Positions 1-15,465 of a DNA stretch of 64,000 bases are shown piece after piece. This DNA is from Syngnathus acus (Eukaryota > Chordata > Actinopteri > Syngnathiformes > Syngnathidae), in NCBI RefSeq assembly GCF_901709675.1, contig NC_051090.1, forward strand, positions 2,849,342 through 2,913,341, in the 5' to 3' direction. The notes below the pieces were generated by a model. That model did no database searches. It was not told the origin of the DNA and was given only the letters and a program-made list of their open reading frames with translations. Each line of letters starts with the position of its first letter. The stretch's first letter is position 1. A program made the position numbers and the translations under genes.

Positions 1-4090
<4,090 letters not shown>

Positions 4091-5567
4091 AATGGCGGAC
4101 AGCTTGATTTGAAACCCGAGCAGCTCCCTTTGACGTGTACAATCATCCAAAAACGCTCGTGCCACACTTTGTTCACGGGACTAATTGAAGTGGACTTTTT
4201 TTTTTTTTTTTATTGTGCGCTACAACAAAAGGTGGAGTTGTTGCATTCTGATTTTATTTGGCGGTAGCAAAGGTTGAGATTTCCACGTGGGCTAAAAAAT
4301 GGTGTCACATTCTACAGAAGTTATCAAAATCGATGTCATTGAAAAGAGTAGCCTACTCCGATTACAGACGAACTAGTGCAATGAGGGTTTGTTTTTGTTT
4401 GTCTGTGCAATTTGAAATTTTGCACAATAGTAGAAGCTCTCGAGGGCTCTACATAGGCCAAAAATGTTATTGCTTCATTCTATTATTTATTTTTAGAACA
4501 AATTTTACTTTCCAATGATTTTTGTGCAGTGAATGCAGGTAGCAGATTTATTCGGGGTTTTTTTATTTGGATCGTGTTCAATTTTTGGTAGCATCACTCG
4601 AGACGTCCACCTAAAGCGATCCCCCACCACCTTTTGATGTGTACAATCATTTAAGACGCTAGTGCCACACTGTGTTCGGACAAATCAAAATAGCAATGTT
4701 CCGCTAATGAAAAAAAAAAACGGGTTTCCACTACATGTGAACGTCGAGTCACTTTATGGTTTCTATACGTACAGATCTATATAATAAGTATGTGTATGTA
4801 TGTTTCTAAGCTTCGAAAGTACGAGTATAAAGCTTTATTTTGTCGAAGAATGGAATGTATTAAAAAAAAGGTGATTTTTAAGGAGAAGATAAAAAAAAAA
4901 AAAAAATACAGTATTTTATATCAGAGAACTTACTTTTCTGGAAACATTGACTGACGGGTGGTAATATATATTTTAAAAATGACGGCAGTAGTCTTCATTT
5001 TTAAGCACCATTGTGAAATGAGTTAAAAAAATAATAGAAAAAATGGAAAAAAAAGATTTGTCCAACAACTGCTTATGCATGAGCCACTCGAGGGGTACGG
5101 TTATAAATATTGTGACATATTGTGTATTTATACATATTTGTGGGATTGTTCTCTGCAGGCGGAGCCAATCATCTTTGATGTTTAATTAAATTTTGATGTA
5201 TTTGTATAGGTGTTTTTCTTCTTTTTGGGGGATTGATATTGAATTTTGGTTTTCATAAGTGAAGACTTGGATTTAATTTGTTATTTTTTGGTCATTGTTA
5301 TCCCTCCCGACGTACAGTTGTGTAGTTGTCACTTTGTACATATATACACTGTGGATTCAATGTGCCTTTTCTCCACGCCAACGCAATTAAGGTACAACCG
5401 CCCCCCTCGCCCCAACTCCTCCCTGTGTGTGTTTGTGTTTTTCATTGCTTGTCACTAACTTTAAAAACATGCAAAATGCATCACTGTAAATCTTTTTGGA
5501 TTGGAATTTTTTAACGGAATTTAAAAACTATTGTACAATGTCCTTTGATGTATGAATGTAAAATAAA
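4091..5567 (+). other. bcl6: bcl6 3' untranslated region ending at a poly(A) signal
   Basis: No coding potential. The stretch is AT-rich with poly-T and poly-A runs and several ATTTA-type elements. A canonical AATAAA at 5562-5567 is the best poly(A) signal, which would give a 3' UTR of about 1.5 kb. The exact cleavage site is inferred. Confidence 0.6.
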
Positions 5568-6944
5568 GGTATTTGATTTCTATGTATAAACAGGAGTGGA
5601 CAAACTTTTTTATTGTGAGAAAAAATATTTCTTTACCTAAAAATTAAAAAAAAAAAAACTTCTATAAATAAAATTACTTTCCATCCCAAAATATGCCATT
5701 AACTAAGAAGGTTTACAAAGCGCCCTTGTGCAAGATTAAAAATTATTTTAAATAAATGGGAAGATTGGCGTGAATATTTTTTACTCTGGAAACGTGTATT
5801 TAATTGCATTTGATACGAAACAGTAGAAAAAGACAAGAGTGGCATTTTAGGCATTTTGTTCCCCAGAACATTATTGCCTTTAATTGATCTCCACTTGTCA
5901 GTCGAAAAGGCGGCACACACGTGACTTTTGTTGCACTTTTCCGCCACTCAACGTGCCTACGTAGCGGCTAAGCTAGTGGGGGCAACTTTCCCATCAAAAG
6001 CAGTGCATGGGCAGCGGAAAAAAGTCACATCTTGCTCAAAACGAGTTTCACGAGGTCAACTTTTAAGCTAAGGGTACATAACTATGAAATATTATGACAG
6101 AACACTCGAGAAGAAAAAGAGACCAAAAATGTCTTACCTGTGTAAGACCATTTGGAGTTTCCTGGATGTGACTGTACGCCGGCCTCGTGCGCAAGAGCAT
6201 TCCGCGCAATGTGCCGGCGTCCTTATTTTGGTGTTCGTGACTTCCACGTGGATGAATTGTGCTGACAACCGGCTGGTCTACCCAGACGCACGTTTACCCG
6301 ACGGTTGAAGCTGTGACGTGTGTCCGTCAGTGTTAAGGGTGCACCGGTAATGGGGGCATTGACGAACGTTCCGGGTTGGATGTGCATTGCATTTATTTGA
6401 ACGCAAATCGAGCTACTTTTTACAATTTCTTTGGCAAGATTCTGACAAAAACTTTTTACATCAAATATGATTTTATGCTCATAAGTCTGGAAAAAAATAT
6501 GATTAACCATACAGATTTGCCATGAGATTTTGCTTTTTTATTTCCCAGAAATGAATATTTGAACATTTACACTTGGTATCATGAGGCCAAGCATAAAGTC
6601 ACAGTAAAAACAACAAAAAAGACATCAAAACACAACTTTAAAAAAATACCTGTTTTCATACAAAGGTTTGCCATTTGCTTTTTTTTTTTTGAACAGTAAA
6701 CAAACTAAGAAAGGTATGAAATCTGCTGTGCTTAACCAAACCCTTTCAGGAATTATTAAAACATTAATAGTCAGCATTTTTCAACCTTTTTAAGATGTAT
6801 TCTTAATATCAAATATGGAGTTGACTAACAAAGATCAACTTTGTCTCTCTTTTTAAGAGAACACAAAACAACTCAAATCTTTGTGACAACTGAACCATGA
6901 TTAATAAAGACCCTAACCACCCCATGTCCCACCCACACCTGCGG
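5568..6944. other. intergenic region between convergent bcl6 and lsm2, with the lsm2 3' UTR
   Basis: No gene is recognised. On the minus strand AATAAA signals lie at 6537-6542 and 6392-6397, consistent with an lsm2 3' UTR of 400-550 bases. The rest is AT-rich without clear structure. Confidence 0.5.
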
Positions 6945-8180
6945 TCACTGCTTTTGCTGCATGGCTTCTTTGCGTGTGGCGTCTTGAAGTAGCTGCGTGT
7001 CCACCTCGTCGGCGGGCAGCTGCACGTAGCGCACCACCGAGCCGCGGATGAAGCAGTTTTTCACTGACAACTGAAAGTAACCATCACAAGATTTCCTGTC
7101 AGTCGGAATCATACAATATTGTGGAACAGTCACATGTCAGAGTCTACTGGAAGGCCAATTGTCACACATTTTATTTTGATTGATTGATTGAACATTATGA
7201 TGTATAGCTGGGATGACGTCATATTACTTACCATGTGTGGATATTTTTCTGGATCCGTGACACTGATGTCTGTCAGCTTGATGTTGAGGTACTGCAACAG
7301 GAAAGAAAAGAGCATGTCAAAAGTTCAGGTCAGCAACAATCTTTTTTTTTTTTTTTTTTAATTGCGTGCAATTTGACACACTATTGCAGAGGTGTCAAAC
7401 TCATTTTTTTCGTGGGCCGCATTGTAGTCATAGCTTCTTTTGGAGGGCCATTATAACTGTCAACCCAAATAAATGTATGAGCACCTCATATTATATACAG
7501 TAAAAGCTACAAAACAAACTGACAACTCGTTTTCAAATCAGATGAGTAAAACTATTTAAAAAAAAAAGAGAGACATTATTAAAAGTGAAGACAATTTGCA
7601 ACTCTAATAATGACACGAATTTGATGCACGGGTCCCATAAAATGATGTGGCGGGCCGTATCTGCCCTCCGGGCCTTGAGTTTGACACCGGTGCACTATTG
7701 TGTTCTCTGCAGGGACTTTTCACAACACACATTTCTCAAAAAAATGCATACGCAAATAAATGGTATTCATACCTGGTCAACTGAATGAAGAGTTCCACAT
7801 ATGCTAAATACAAAACAAATGGAATAATAAGTAAAGCGGTGCGTCCGCGATAGTTGCAATCGATTGGTTCACACAACGTTGTTGGTTATCACTTTTAATC
7901 AATACAACATCAAATTTTACCTGAGGTCGTTTTTAAGCTCCACCACCACGTCTTTGCCCACGAGCGATTTGAAAAACGAGTAGAAAAGCTGAACATAAAA
8001 ATAGAGCACAAAACGACACAACCACGTTAGCCTGGTAACAAGCTAACACTGGAGAAGACGCAGTTAGCACACAAATAAACAAAACATGGTCTTCGTCGCA
8101 ACAATAAGTTTCACTTAATATCGCCAAAATGCTTAAAACGGTGACAAATTCATTCATTCGAGCCGGTTTTTCCTCACCAT
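6945..8180 (-). CDS. lsm2: LSm2, Sm-like protein of the U6 snRNP and mRNA decay ring
   Basis: LSm2 is a subunit of the LSm2-8 ring that binds the U6 snRNA 3' end in the nucleus and of the LSm1-7 ring in cytoplasmic mRNA decay. Coding exons, 5' to 3': 8178-8180, 7921-7988, 7773-7803, 7232-7291 and 6945-7070. They total 288 bases, exactly the 95 residues typical of the family. The protein shows the SFFKSLVGKDVVVELKNDL Sm1 region and the NCFIRGSVVRYVQLP Sm2 region, and ends in MQQKQ. The first coding exon holds only the ATG, followed at once by the GTGAGG donor. The third intron carries a miniature transposon (7387-7692). The gene converges on bcl6. Confidence 0.97.
7387..7692. mobile_element. 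hAT-type non-autonomous DNA transposon (MITE) in an lsm2 intron
   Basis: A 306-bp element is bounded by imperfect terminal inverted repeats: CAGAGGTGTCAAACTCA at the left, and at the right the reverse complement of CACCGGTGTCAAACTCA (15 of 17 matching). An identical 8-bp target duplication, CACTATTG, flanks it at 7379-7386 and 7693-7700. The 8-bp duplication and CA..TG ends are typical of hAT elements. It has no open reading frame, so a transposase would have to be supplied in trans. Confidence 0.88.
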
Positions 8181-8496
8181 TGCTGCGCCGTTTTGATTTT
8201 TGCGGCGTTTGGGCTGACGTCGATGATGTAGGCAGACGTACCATGACGTCATTTCACCGCGACGGACCGTACTGATAAAGGCAGTTTTCCAAACGTCCGC
8301 TGGGTGGCGCCATTTGATACGGAATGCGATGAAACGCATACATAGTCAGCTAACGTGCACATTTGTTACTAAATGATTCTGAAGTCAAATGGGCGCTATT
8401 TATAAAATGGGCTCCTTCATTTATTGAAACATTTATTTCATCGGTTTGATGCGCAATAAAACACACTAATACTACAATGTAAGTCCAGATTTTATG
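8181..8496 (-). promoter_or_regulatory. lsm2: lsm2 5' flank with a full CRE
   Basis: This stretch lies just upstream of the lsm2 start codon. It holds a perfect palindromic CRE core TGACGTCA at 8244-8251, 64 bp from the ATG, and a half-site TGACGTCG nearby. No TATA box is evident. The far end reaches the probable 3' end of inpp5d. The transcription start is not determinable by reading. Confidence 0.5.
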
Positions 8497-8502
8497 TTTA
8501 TT
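8497..8502 (-). other. inpp5d: probable inpp5d poly(A) signal
   Basis: TTTATT on the plus strand is AATAAA on the coding strand, 187 bases past the inpp5d stop codon. Confidence 0.5.
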
Positions 8503-8688
8503 GGAGAAATGATCAAAGTGGCATCAAACATCCAATATGTGCAATATAGGACTGCAAACATTCATTGGCTGCTGTAGAATCGTGCAATACATTAGAATGA
8601 TAGTAATTAATAATATTATTCAGCTCAAAAGAAATGCAGCACGGGAATAGATCACAATGAAGGAAGAGTTGAGAAGTGCAACCAGGAC

Positions 8689-11600
8689 TCACATCACGGA
8701 ATGGCCCATCTTGGCAACGTTGGGATGCACTGAAAAGAAAGGAAGACAAGCAAACTGGAAGAAAACGAACCAAGCCAACAACTGTTTTGTGAAGTGTGGA
8801 AACCACCTCCTTACCGTCTTTTTGGACCTGCGTCTGGCCGGGCCTCGTTGGCGGTCTGTGCTTGCCTGGGAGTTCAGAGCTGTCCCTGTAGTCTCTGGGT
8901 TTGCGGGTCTGTGGATCTGGAGGTCCAGGGTTCCTTTTAGTGGGCAGAGGCGGTCGGCTGTTGACCACACAACCCTGCGAGCGTGTTGGAAACACTGGCT
9001 TCTTGTGCTGGGCGACAGGGGCCGGAAGAGGAGGCTTCGACTCGGAGATGGTGAAGGAACGATTGCGAGGGGTGGGCACCGGGGGGCGTTCATGTTCTCC
9101 ATCCGGGGGCTTCGCTCCAACAATGGGATCTGGCTGAATGACGGCTTTCTTCTGTGCGGCATCCTGGTCCTTGGACTGACTTTGTGATGTTGTCATGGAG
9201 CCATAAAGTGGATTGTCGAACATCTCTGCTGCCTGGATATCCCTGAGAGACACAATCCACATTTCCACCATGTTGTCGTGAACCGTGAAAGCAGCCACTT
9301 ACGCTGGCTTCAAAGGTTTTCCGGTGGGACTCTTCTTTGTGTCCATCCCGGCTTGGCCACCGATGGGGAGGCTCCTCGGTGGCATGCTGTAACTCCAGCC
9401 TTTGTCAATCACGTTGCCGCTCCTGTAGGTCACCTCCATGTAGCTCGGGTTAGCTATGTCATGGCCGGCCATGGTCCGGTCGCCGGTTTTGCCTTTGGAG
9501 TCATCTCGCTCCACTTTGACAAAGTCTGAGAGACAAAAAAATAGATGAAGCCAAGGTTTCCAAGGAAATGAAGCGATCGGACTCACCGTATAACTTCTCG
9601 GTGGGTTTGCCTTCGGAGGCGTGGAGCTGAATGCCGCCGGTCAAGACGCCGGATTTCTCGCCGTGGTGCGTGAGCGCCACTTGGAACTCGGTGTAGCAGA
9701 ACTGGGCGGCTCGTAAGGCCACGCAACCCTCACCTTGGAACAAATGGAAAAAAAATCTACTTTGTACTTCATTTCATTTTCTGCCATCTTTACCGTATGA
9801 CTCGTCCGAGTCCGTGGACTTGACGCAGATGAGGATGTGCTGGTCAAGAAGGTACTCGGCATCCGAGATGATTGGCGTAAGCTGGATATAGACAAGAGTC
9901 ACTCGGTTCTGGGACGGATTCACGTTCCTGTAGCGGAATCCTTACCTCAACCTGATTCCCAAACCACACTTTGATGGAGCCGTCGGAATGCTCCGTGTTC
10001 TCGCCTTCGTAGGTTCTGACAGTTTCTGGAGGAATTCAGTGAATGTTCAGTTTTGGGGAGGTTCTGATTTTAAAGCCGATGCCATTCGGGTTTTTGTGGT
10101 CTTACTCTCCAAGCAGCTGGAGTGGTATTCGATGAAGAACTTGGTCTTGGACTTTGTCAGCAGGGTGGCCTTGCAGTTCATGATCTGGATGCCGCCTTGG
10201 GGCGCACTGTTTGGATCTGGAGAAAGGAAAAGGAAAATACACAACTCAGCTGTTTTGGAGAGTGGAAAGTCATCCAGAGCGTGAACAAACCTCGCTTGGA
10301 GACAAACTGTGAGGCCACGCCCACTTCAAAGGAGGCGAACACCGGGGAGTGGTCGCTGGTCATAATGTCGTTTGTGCAGCCTTGCCAATCACAACAAACA
10401 CGGGGATCAGAATGTTACTTATAAAATGTTCCTATTTTTTGAATAAATAAATACATTTTCCAAATAATATAATATATAGAGATGTATAAAATATAATAAA
10501 ATAATATATATTATAAATTTTCCAAAATAATTTTATTATATTTTAAATATATATTATTTCGGAAAAAATTCCAAATAATATAATATATATATGTATCAAA
10601 TATAAAATATGTATTTAAAATTTTCCCAAATAATTTTATTATATTTTATATATATGTTATATTATTTTGGAAAATATGGGGGGCTGAAAAAAAATTCACA
10701 CGACTCACCGTAGGCTTGACAGATCACATGGACAAGAGGGTACGACTTCCACAGGACACGATCGCACCATGACGGCAAATTATATTTAGTCTGCGAGATT
10801 TCAATGTAAACAATGACATGAAAGTAGTTCTTTGTGAAAAACACAAAAACTGCAATTGAGAAAACCCTAACGTACCCCTGTGGTTTTGGCCTTTGTGTAG
10901 GCGTACTTGTCACGAGTGTAGCGCTCAAAACGATACGTGGGCGCAAATGTGATCTCCTCCTCAGCTACCATCCAAAAAAAAGTCGTTAGAATCTTTAAAA
11001 GACTGACTTTGCTCAATCAAGACGTACCAAAATGCAGGAAGACTTTGTCATCGTTGATCTCCATGTTGAGCTGGTCTCTGCACAGGAGTTCCTGGTACTG
11101 CTGCAGTTTGATCTTTGATACGACATTCTCAGCTTCCTGACAAAATGACGGCACAAAACACACAGATCACAACGAGCGCTAAAGACAGCTACAAATATTC
11201 TTCTTTGCAATTTACCGCATTTGGAAAATCCACACGATAGTTGAGATCACCGAGCCAGAAAAGGTGCGTGAATTGATGGGTGATATCAAACGGATTGAGC
11301 TTCTTGTCTCCCAGAGTGAGGAATCGTAAAATGTTCAAGTAGTTTTGGTTACGCCTGCAAAGACAGGAAAAGGTACCAGTTGAAATTTGACGCTACGGGC
11401 AAAAAAAAATCCACAAGTCGTGCCCACCTGAGCTTTTTCTCGCTCCCCGACGTCAGATGGCTGTTGACAAACCCGAAGGACGTTCCGTTGAACATGAAGG
11501 ACACGCCCACTGCTCCTTTGTTACCTGAGTGAAAACCAAATCCAGTGACTTCACCAGCACAGGAACATTTAACTCCGCCTACCCAAAGTGTTGGCAATCC

Positions 11601-14097
11601 CCGTCTTGACACTATCGGAGAAAACATGCGAGATCCTGTTTTCGTGTTCCGGCTTGGCCAGGACCAGAATCCGAATGTTCCACAGCGTTTGGATCACCAC
11701 CTAGGAGATCGGAAGCCTCGTTAGGACGGACGTGGCGTGAATGTCGTCTCCTGACGCGCTGACCTGTTTGAAGCTGATATTGGTGAAGTCCCTCAAGACG
11801 GCTTTCGCCGTGTCGGCCCACTCCCTTTCGCCCAGAGGGTCCTCCTGCGTCCCGATGACGTAAATATCGTGCGGGATGTGATCGGCCGTGTCGTCTTGCG
11901 TCTTCCCTTGACCTTTACACTGAAACCAGGAAGTGATGTTGCGAGGTGGACCGGCGTTTCCTGAGGGGACGTCAGAAAAACTGAACACCGGAATTTCTTA
12001 CCTACGATCCGGAGTGGAGATTCTTACCCATGTTCCAGGTGCCGACAAAAACCGTGATCATATCCGGTTCTGGCTTTTCGGAATGTTTATTCTTCATTTG
12101 TTGAAGAAGCTGACAGAAGCCTTCTCGTTTCTGATGTCGGAAGAAAAAGTGAGCTTCTTGGATTTCTTTCCGTTTTGAAAATTGTGTGTCTGACCTTGGT
12201 GTTGTCAAAGACATACTCCTTGCGTAAGATCTTCTCTTTCTCCGTCTCCACCACGATGACCAGCTTGGCGTGCATCTTCTGGGACTTCACCAGCTGTCTA
12301 ACTGGGGAACAAAATCCAGGGCCAAGGAATCGGGTCGATTGTCAGTGTGAGCCAGGAGCCACCAAAAACAAACAGATCCTTACTTTTGTTGTGTGCAAAG
12401 TATTTATCGTCAGGTCCATCTTTTGCTTTTTTGAAGTGAAGCTTCCCGCCTTCCACGTCAACTTTTATAAACAACTTGGTGGGGATCCCCAGAGATTCTT
12501 GCTTGACCTTACGGGGGAGAGTCGATGATCAAATGAATGACAAAGCAAATATTTGCCAGAAGGTGTCAGGGGTACCTCAAAGACAACAGGAGGGATGAGA
12601 GACTTTCTGTGACCTCCTTCATAGCCGACAGAGTTGAAGACCGCGTTAATAGCCTAAATGGAAAAGGAGCAGGAGTTTTAAAGCTCAAGGTTCACGTCGG
12701 ACCGAACATCTGTGATTACCCGATCCTCGATGGAGTAGAGCAGTTTGGTCAGTTGCTCCAGCCTCAAGGAGACAAATAGGTTTGGATCTGCTGGAATCTG
12801 AAAAAAAAAAATGGTTGTCGACCTAAGCGGGATACAAAAGGAGCCTGCCACTTACTTGTTTTGGAAGCTTCCCGATGCCTGATGAGAGCTGCTGGTCCAA
12901 CGCTCTGTGGCAAATCTCAAGAGCTGGTAGGATCCGGGAAATTTCACTGCCACCCAAAAGATATGTCTTAATATTTAGAAATACATTTGTCTCAGAAGAA
13001 GTTCCCGTGTGGAAGTTTCAGGTTCCTCCGATTTGAAGATTAGTGTACCTGTTGAGGTTCTTGCAGATTGCCCCGGTGAGCTTCTTGAGTCCAGGAAGGC
13101 TGGTGTTCCCACTCTGGACTTGCTCAGCATCGAGACAGATGGAAGTCCTGAAGTAGTCCGAAATGAGGGCTTGCTGTTCTTCTGGTATCCTGAAAATTGA
13201 CGTCAAAACGTTTAAACACAAGAGCTAGCCGTTTAAGTTTGGATTTAAAAACCATCATACGTAGTCATGTCCATGTGTTGGAGCCTCATCAAGAAGGTGT
13301 CTGATAGGCTTTTTTCCACCTGGTCAGAAGACCTGGTGTCTCCGTCCTTCAAGTCGTTGGCCATGAAGTTCCTGGGAGGAAGCTGTGGTGGAGGATTGTT
13401 GGACTCTGGAGAACAAAGCAGCTCTTTTCAGATCTTACGTTGGACTTCAATTTTTACTTGAATGTGTCCTAACCCGGTTCCTCGTAACGCTCCTCCTCTC
13501 TTTGGACGGCATACTGCAGATGAGTGACGAGTCCCATATTAGGGTCATGGTAGGCTTCCACCAGCTCCGGAAGCATGGAAAAGAACCTAATAGGAACTCC
13601 TTCTGATGCCTGGAGAGAAGATAGAAGAACACAACATTTTTTGCACCTTCGTCTTTTAAAGTGTTCTGTCAAGTCATTCACTCCCATTGACGGGTATAGA
13701 CGTCAAAGATCCATTTTAACTGGGCCGGCAGAGTTAATAACACTCTCCAACAAAAGTACGTTTAGAAACCTTGACCCACCTGGACTGACAGTTTCTTGTC
13801 TTCATTGGGCAGGATTCTGTACGTGTAAACCTGGTTCTGGAATCTGTGGTTGTCATCATTAAAGTGCAACAATGTGAAAGAGTACAAAAAGGAATATAAT
13901 GTGTAGTGTACTTACAAAACACACAGAGCAAATGCTCCTTGTATGGACTCGCTGTCCCGAATGAGGAAGCTTCCATCTTTGGCTGCTTTTGAGAGTAGAT
14001 CTTCTGTCTTGGAACGAGTGATATAGCCATGACACCAAGCGTGCTGGTTGTGCATCCTGACTGCTCTGGCCTCTTTTGAATCTAAACTAGTTGGCAT
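8689..14097 (-). CDS. inpp5d: SHIP1, SH2-containing inositol polyphosphate 5-phosphatase
   Basis: SHIP1 removes the 5-phosphate from PI(3,4,5)P3 and dampens immune-receptor signalling in blood cells. I join 27 coding exons, from 13916-14097 to 8689-8729, into one frame of 1101 residues (human 1189). The SH2 domain with its FLIRDSES phosphotyrosine pocket lies in 13474-14097. The catalytic domain runs from about 12130 to 10291 and shows GTWNMG, FWLGDLNYRVD, LPSWCDRVLWKSYP and TSDHSPVF. A C2-like region follows (about 9587-10216). The tail carries the two docking motifs NPSYMEV and NPLYGSM. There is no terminal SAM domain, which excludes SHIP2. One predicted exon is only 18 nt (13439-13456). 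Methionine 1 is at 14095-14097; an in-frame ATG at 14053-14055 just before the SH2 domain is a plausible alternative start. Confidence 0.95.
10460..10676. repeat. AT-rich tandem duplication with internal palindromes in an inpp5d intron
   Basis: Two diverged copies of a unit of about 111 bp start at 10460 and 10571, each opening with CCAAATAATATAATATAT. Each copy also ends in a near reverse complement of its own start, so each could fold into a hairpin. The intron is non-coding. Confidence 0.75.
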
Positions 14098-14620
14098 TAA
14101 ATGCCGAATGTTTTTCTTTTTTTGGGGAGATTCATCTTTCAGTGCTCGTTCATTCTCACTTCCTCATTTCAAGCAGACACACAAAACCGTCCGCCCCCCA
14201 CACACACGCACACACATCGCACACACATGCCGGATATGTCACACATTCATAAATGCAAATAGTTGCACAAAATGAAGTTTTTGTCATTTGGAGATTTTTC
14301 GATTGTGAATTTTAGCTTGTATTTTGATGGAATGTTTGTTATGTGTTACAATGAAAATCAGGAACTGACAAAAAAAAAAAGGAAGTGCCAATAGTTCAGC
14401 ATATATCTGAAAGAAGTTGAATAAAAAAAAGTCTCATGTGAAACAGCAACTGTTTAAATTAATCAACCTGATTTTCTACATTGAAGTTACTGTTATCTGA
14501 TGATCAGCTTGAATGATTATAAATGCAAAGTTGGGTGTTAACAATATTCAGGAAGCACCGCTTGCCCTTTTCACGCAATGGACAGGAAGCATTGCAGAAC
14601 AAGAAGGAGGAAAATACATG
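14098..14620 (-). promoter_or_regulatory. inpp5d: inpp5d 5' flank with ETS/PU.1-type motifs
   Basis: Purine-rich GGAA motifs recur upstream of the start codon: GAGGAAGTG on the minus strand at 14157-14165, AGGAAGTG at 14380-14387, and AGGAAGC near 14550 and 14584. The first two fit the PU.1/ETS consensus. SHIP1 is blood-specific in vertebrates, so such sites would be sensible, but function is inferred. Any non-coding first exon is not placed. Confidence 0.35.
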
Positions 14621-15072
14621 GCTGAAGAAAACCACAAGCGGAGTCACGTGACATAAAAAGTTGATGTGCGAATGACAACCGCTGCCTCGTTTTTAAATAG
14701 CTACTTTACAGTAAACCGTGAGGGCAAAAATAATCTGTTTATAAATGTACTAATATGGCTCAGAGATTGATTTACACATTTTTGTCATAATGTTTATTGT
14801 TGGCAAAAGCTCACAATTCTCCATATTTATTATTTACAATGATTTGGAAGCAAAAAAAAGCAATAAGAGTATAAAAATGTCATTGTGTTAGCTTTGCTGT
14901 AGCATTTTGGTTAACATACTTACAACAGTGTACCATTATTTTACAAATACAGTATTTTTTTCCCTCTTGTTTCCATATTTTAGACAAAAAAAGTGAGGGC
15001 CGTACTGAAGAAAAAAAAGCTGAAGCAACAAATTTGAAGTCCAAATTTTACGAGAATTTGTTGACTTATACA
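14621..15072. other. intergenic gap between gpr17 and inpp5d
   Basis: AT-rich sequence without coding signals. It may contain the gpr17 3' UTR; a minus-strand AATAAA lies near 14826. Confidence 0.4.
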
Positions 15073-15345
15073 CCACTGGCGGAGCTAGGATTTTTTTTTT
15101 CCCTCGGGGGGGGCCCACGGGGTGACCAAGGTCATTTCAGAAACTTTGTTTTTTCTTTAATTTCCAGAAAAAGCTGATTCCATATATTTCGTTACAGAGA
15201 ACAGTGTGAAATGTGGAAAATAATTTCTGGAAAAAAAATAATCGGAAAATACCCAAAACTCAATTATCTGGCCTGGCCCCGAGGAATCCAAGCTAATTTT
15301 GCAAAATCAGTGACCTCGCCAGCCCTCTCTTGCTCCGCCTTTCTA
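15073..15345. repeat. degenerate DNA-transposon-like fragment
   Basis: The segment opens with CACTGGCGGAGCTAGGA and closes with a loosely matching inverted end around GCTCCGCC (about 15332-15339). It carries a poly-T followed by a G/C block. From memory this layout resembles an old interspersed fish repeat, but the ends match imperfectly and no clean target duplication is seen. Confidence 0.35.
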
Positions 15346-15465
15346 TCTCTTTCTGCGATAACTGGCAAACAACTTTTTGAACAGAAGTTCTTTTGGGAAA
15401 AAGCTGGTTGGTTGCTGCATGGAAGTCACAGAAACAATGTTTGGGACTCATTTGGCAGATCCAGT

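Noticed and set aside
8657-9187. 176-codon plus-strand open frame
   Set aside because: Antisense to the last two inpp5d exons; composition is explained by the proline-rich SHIP1 tail.
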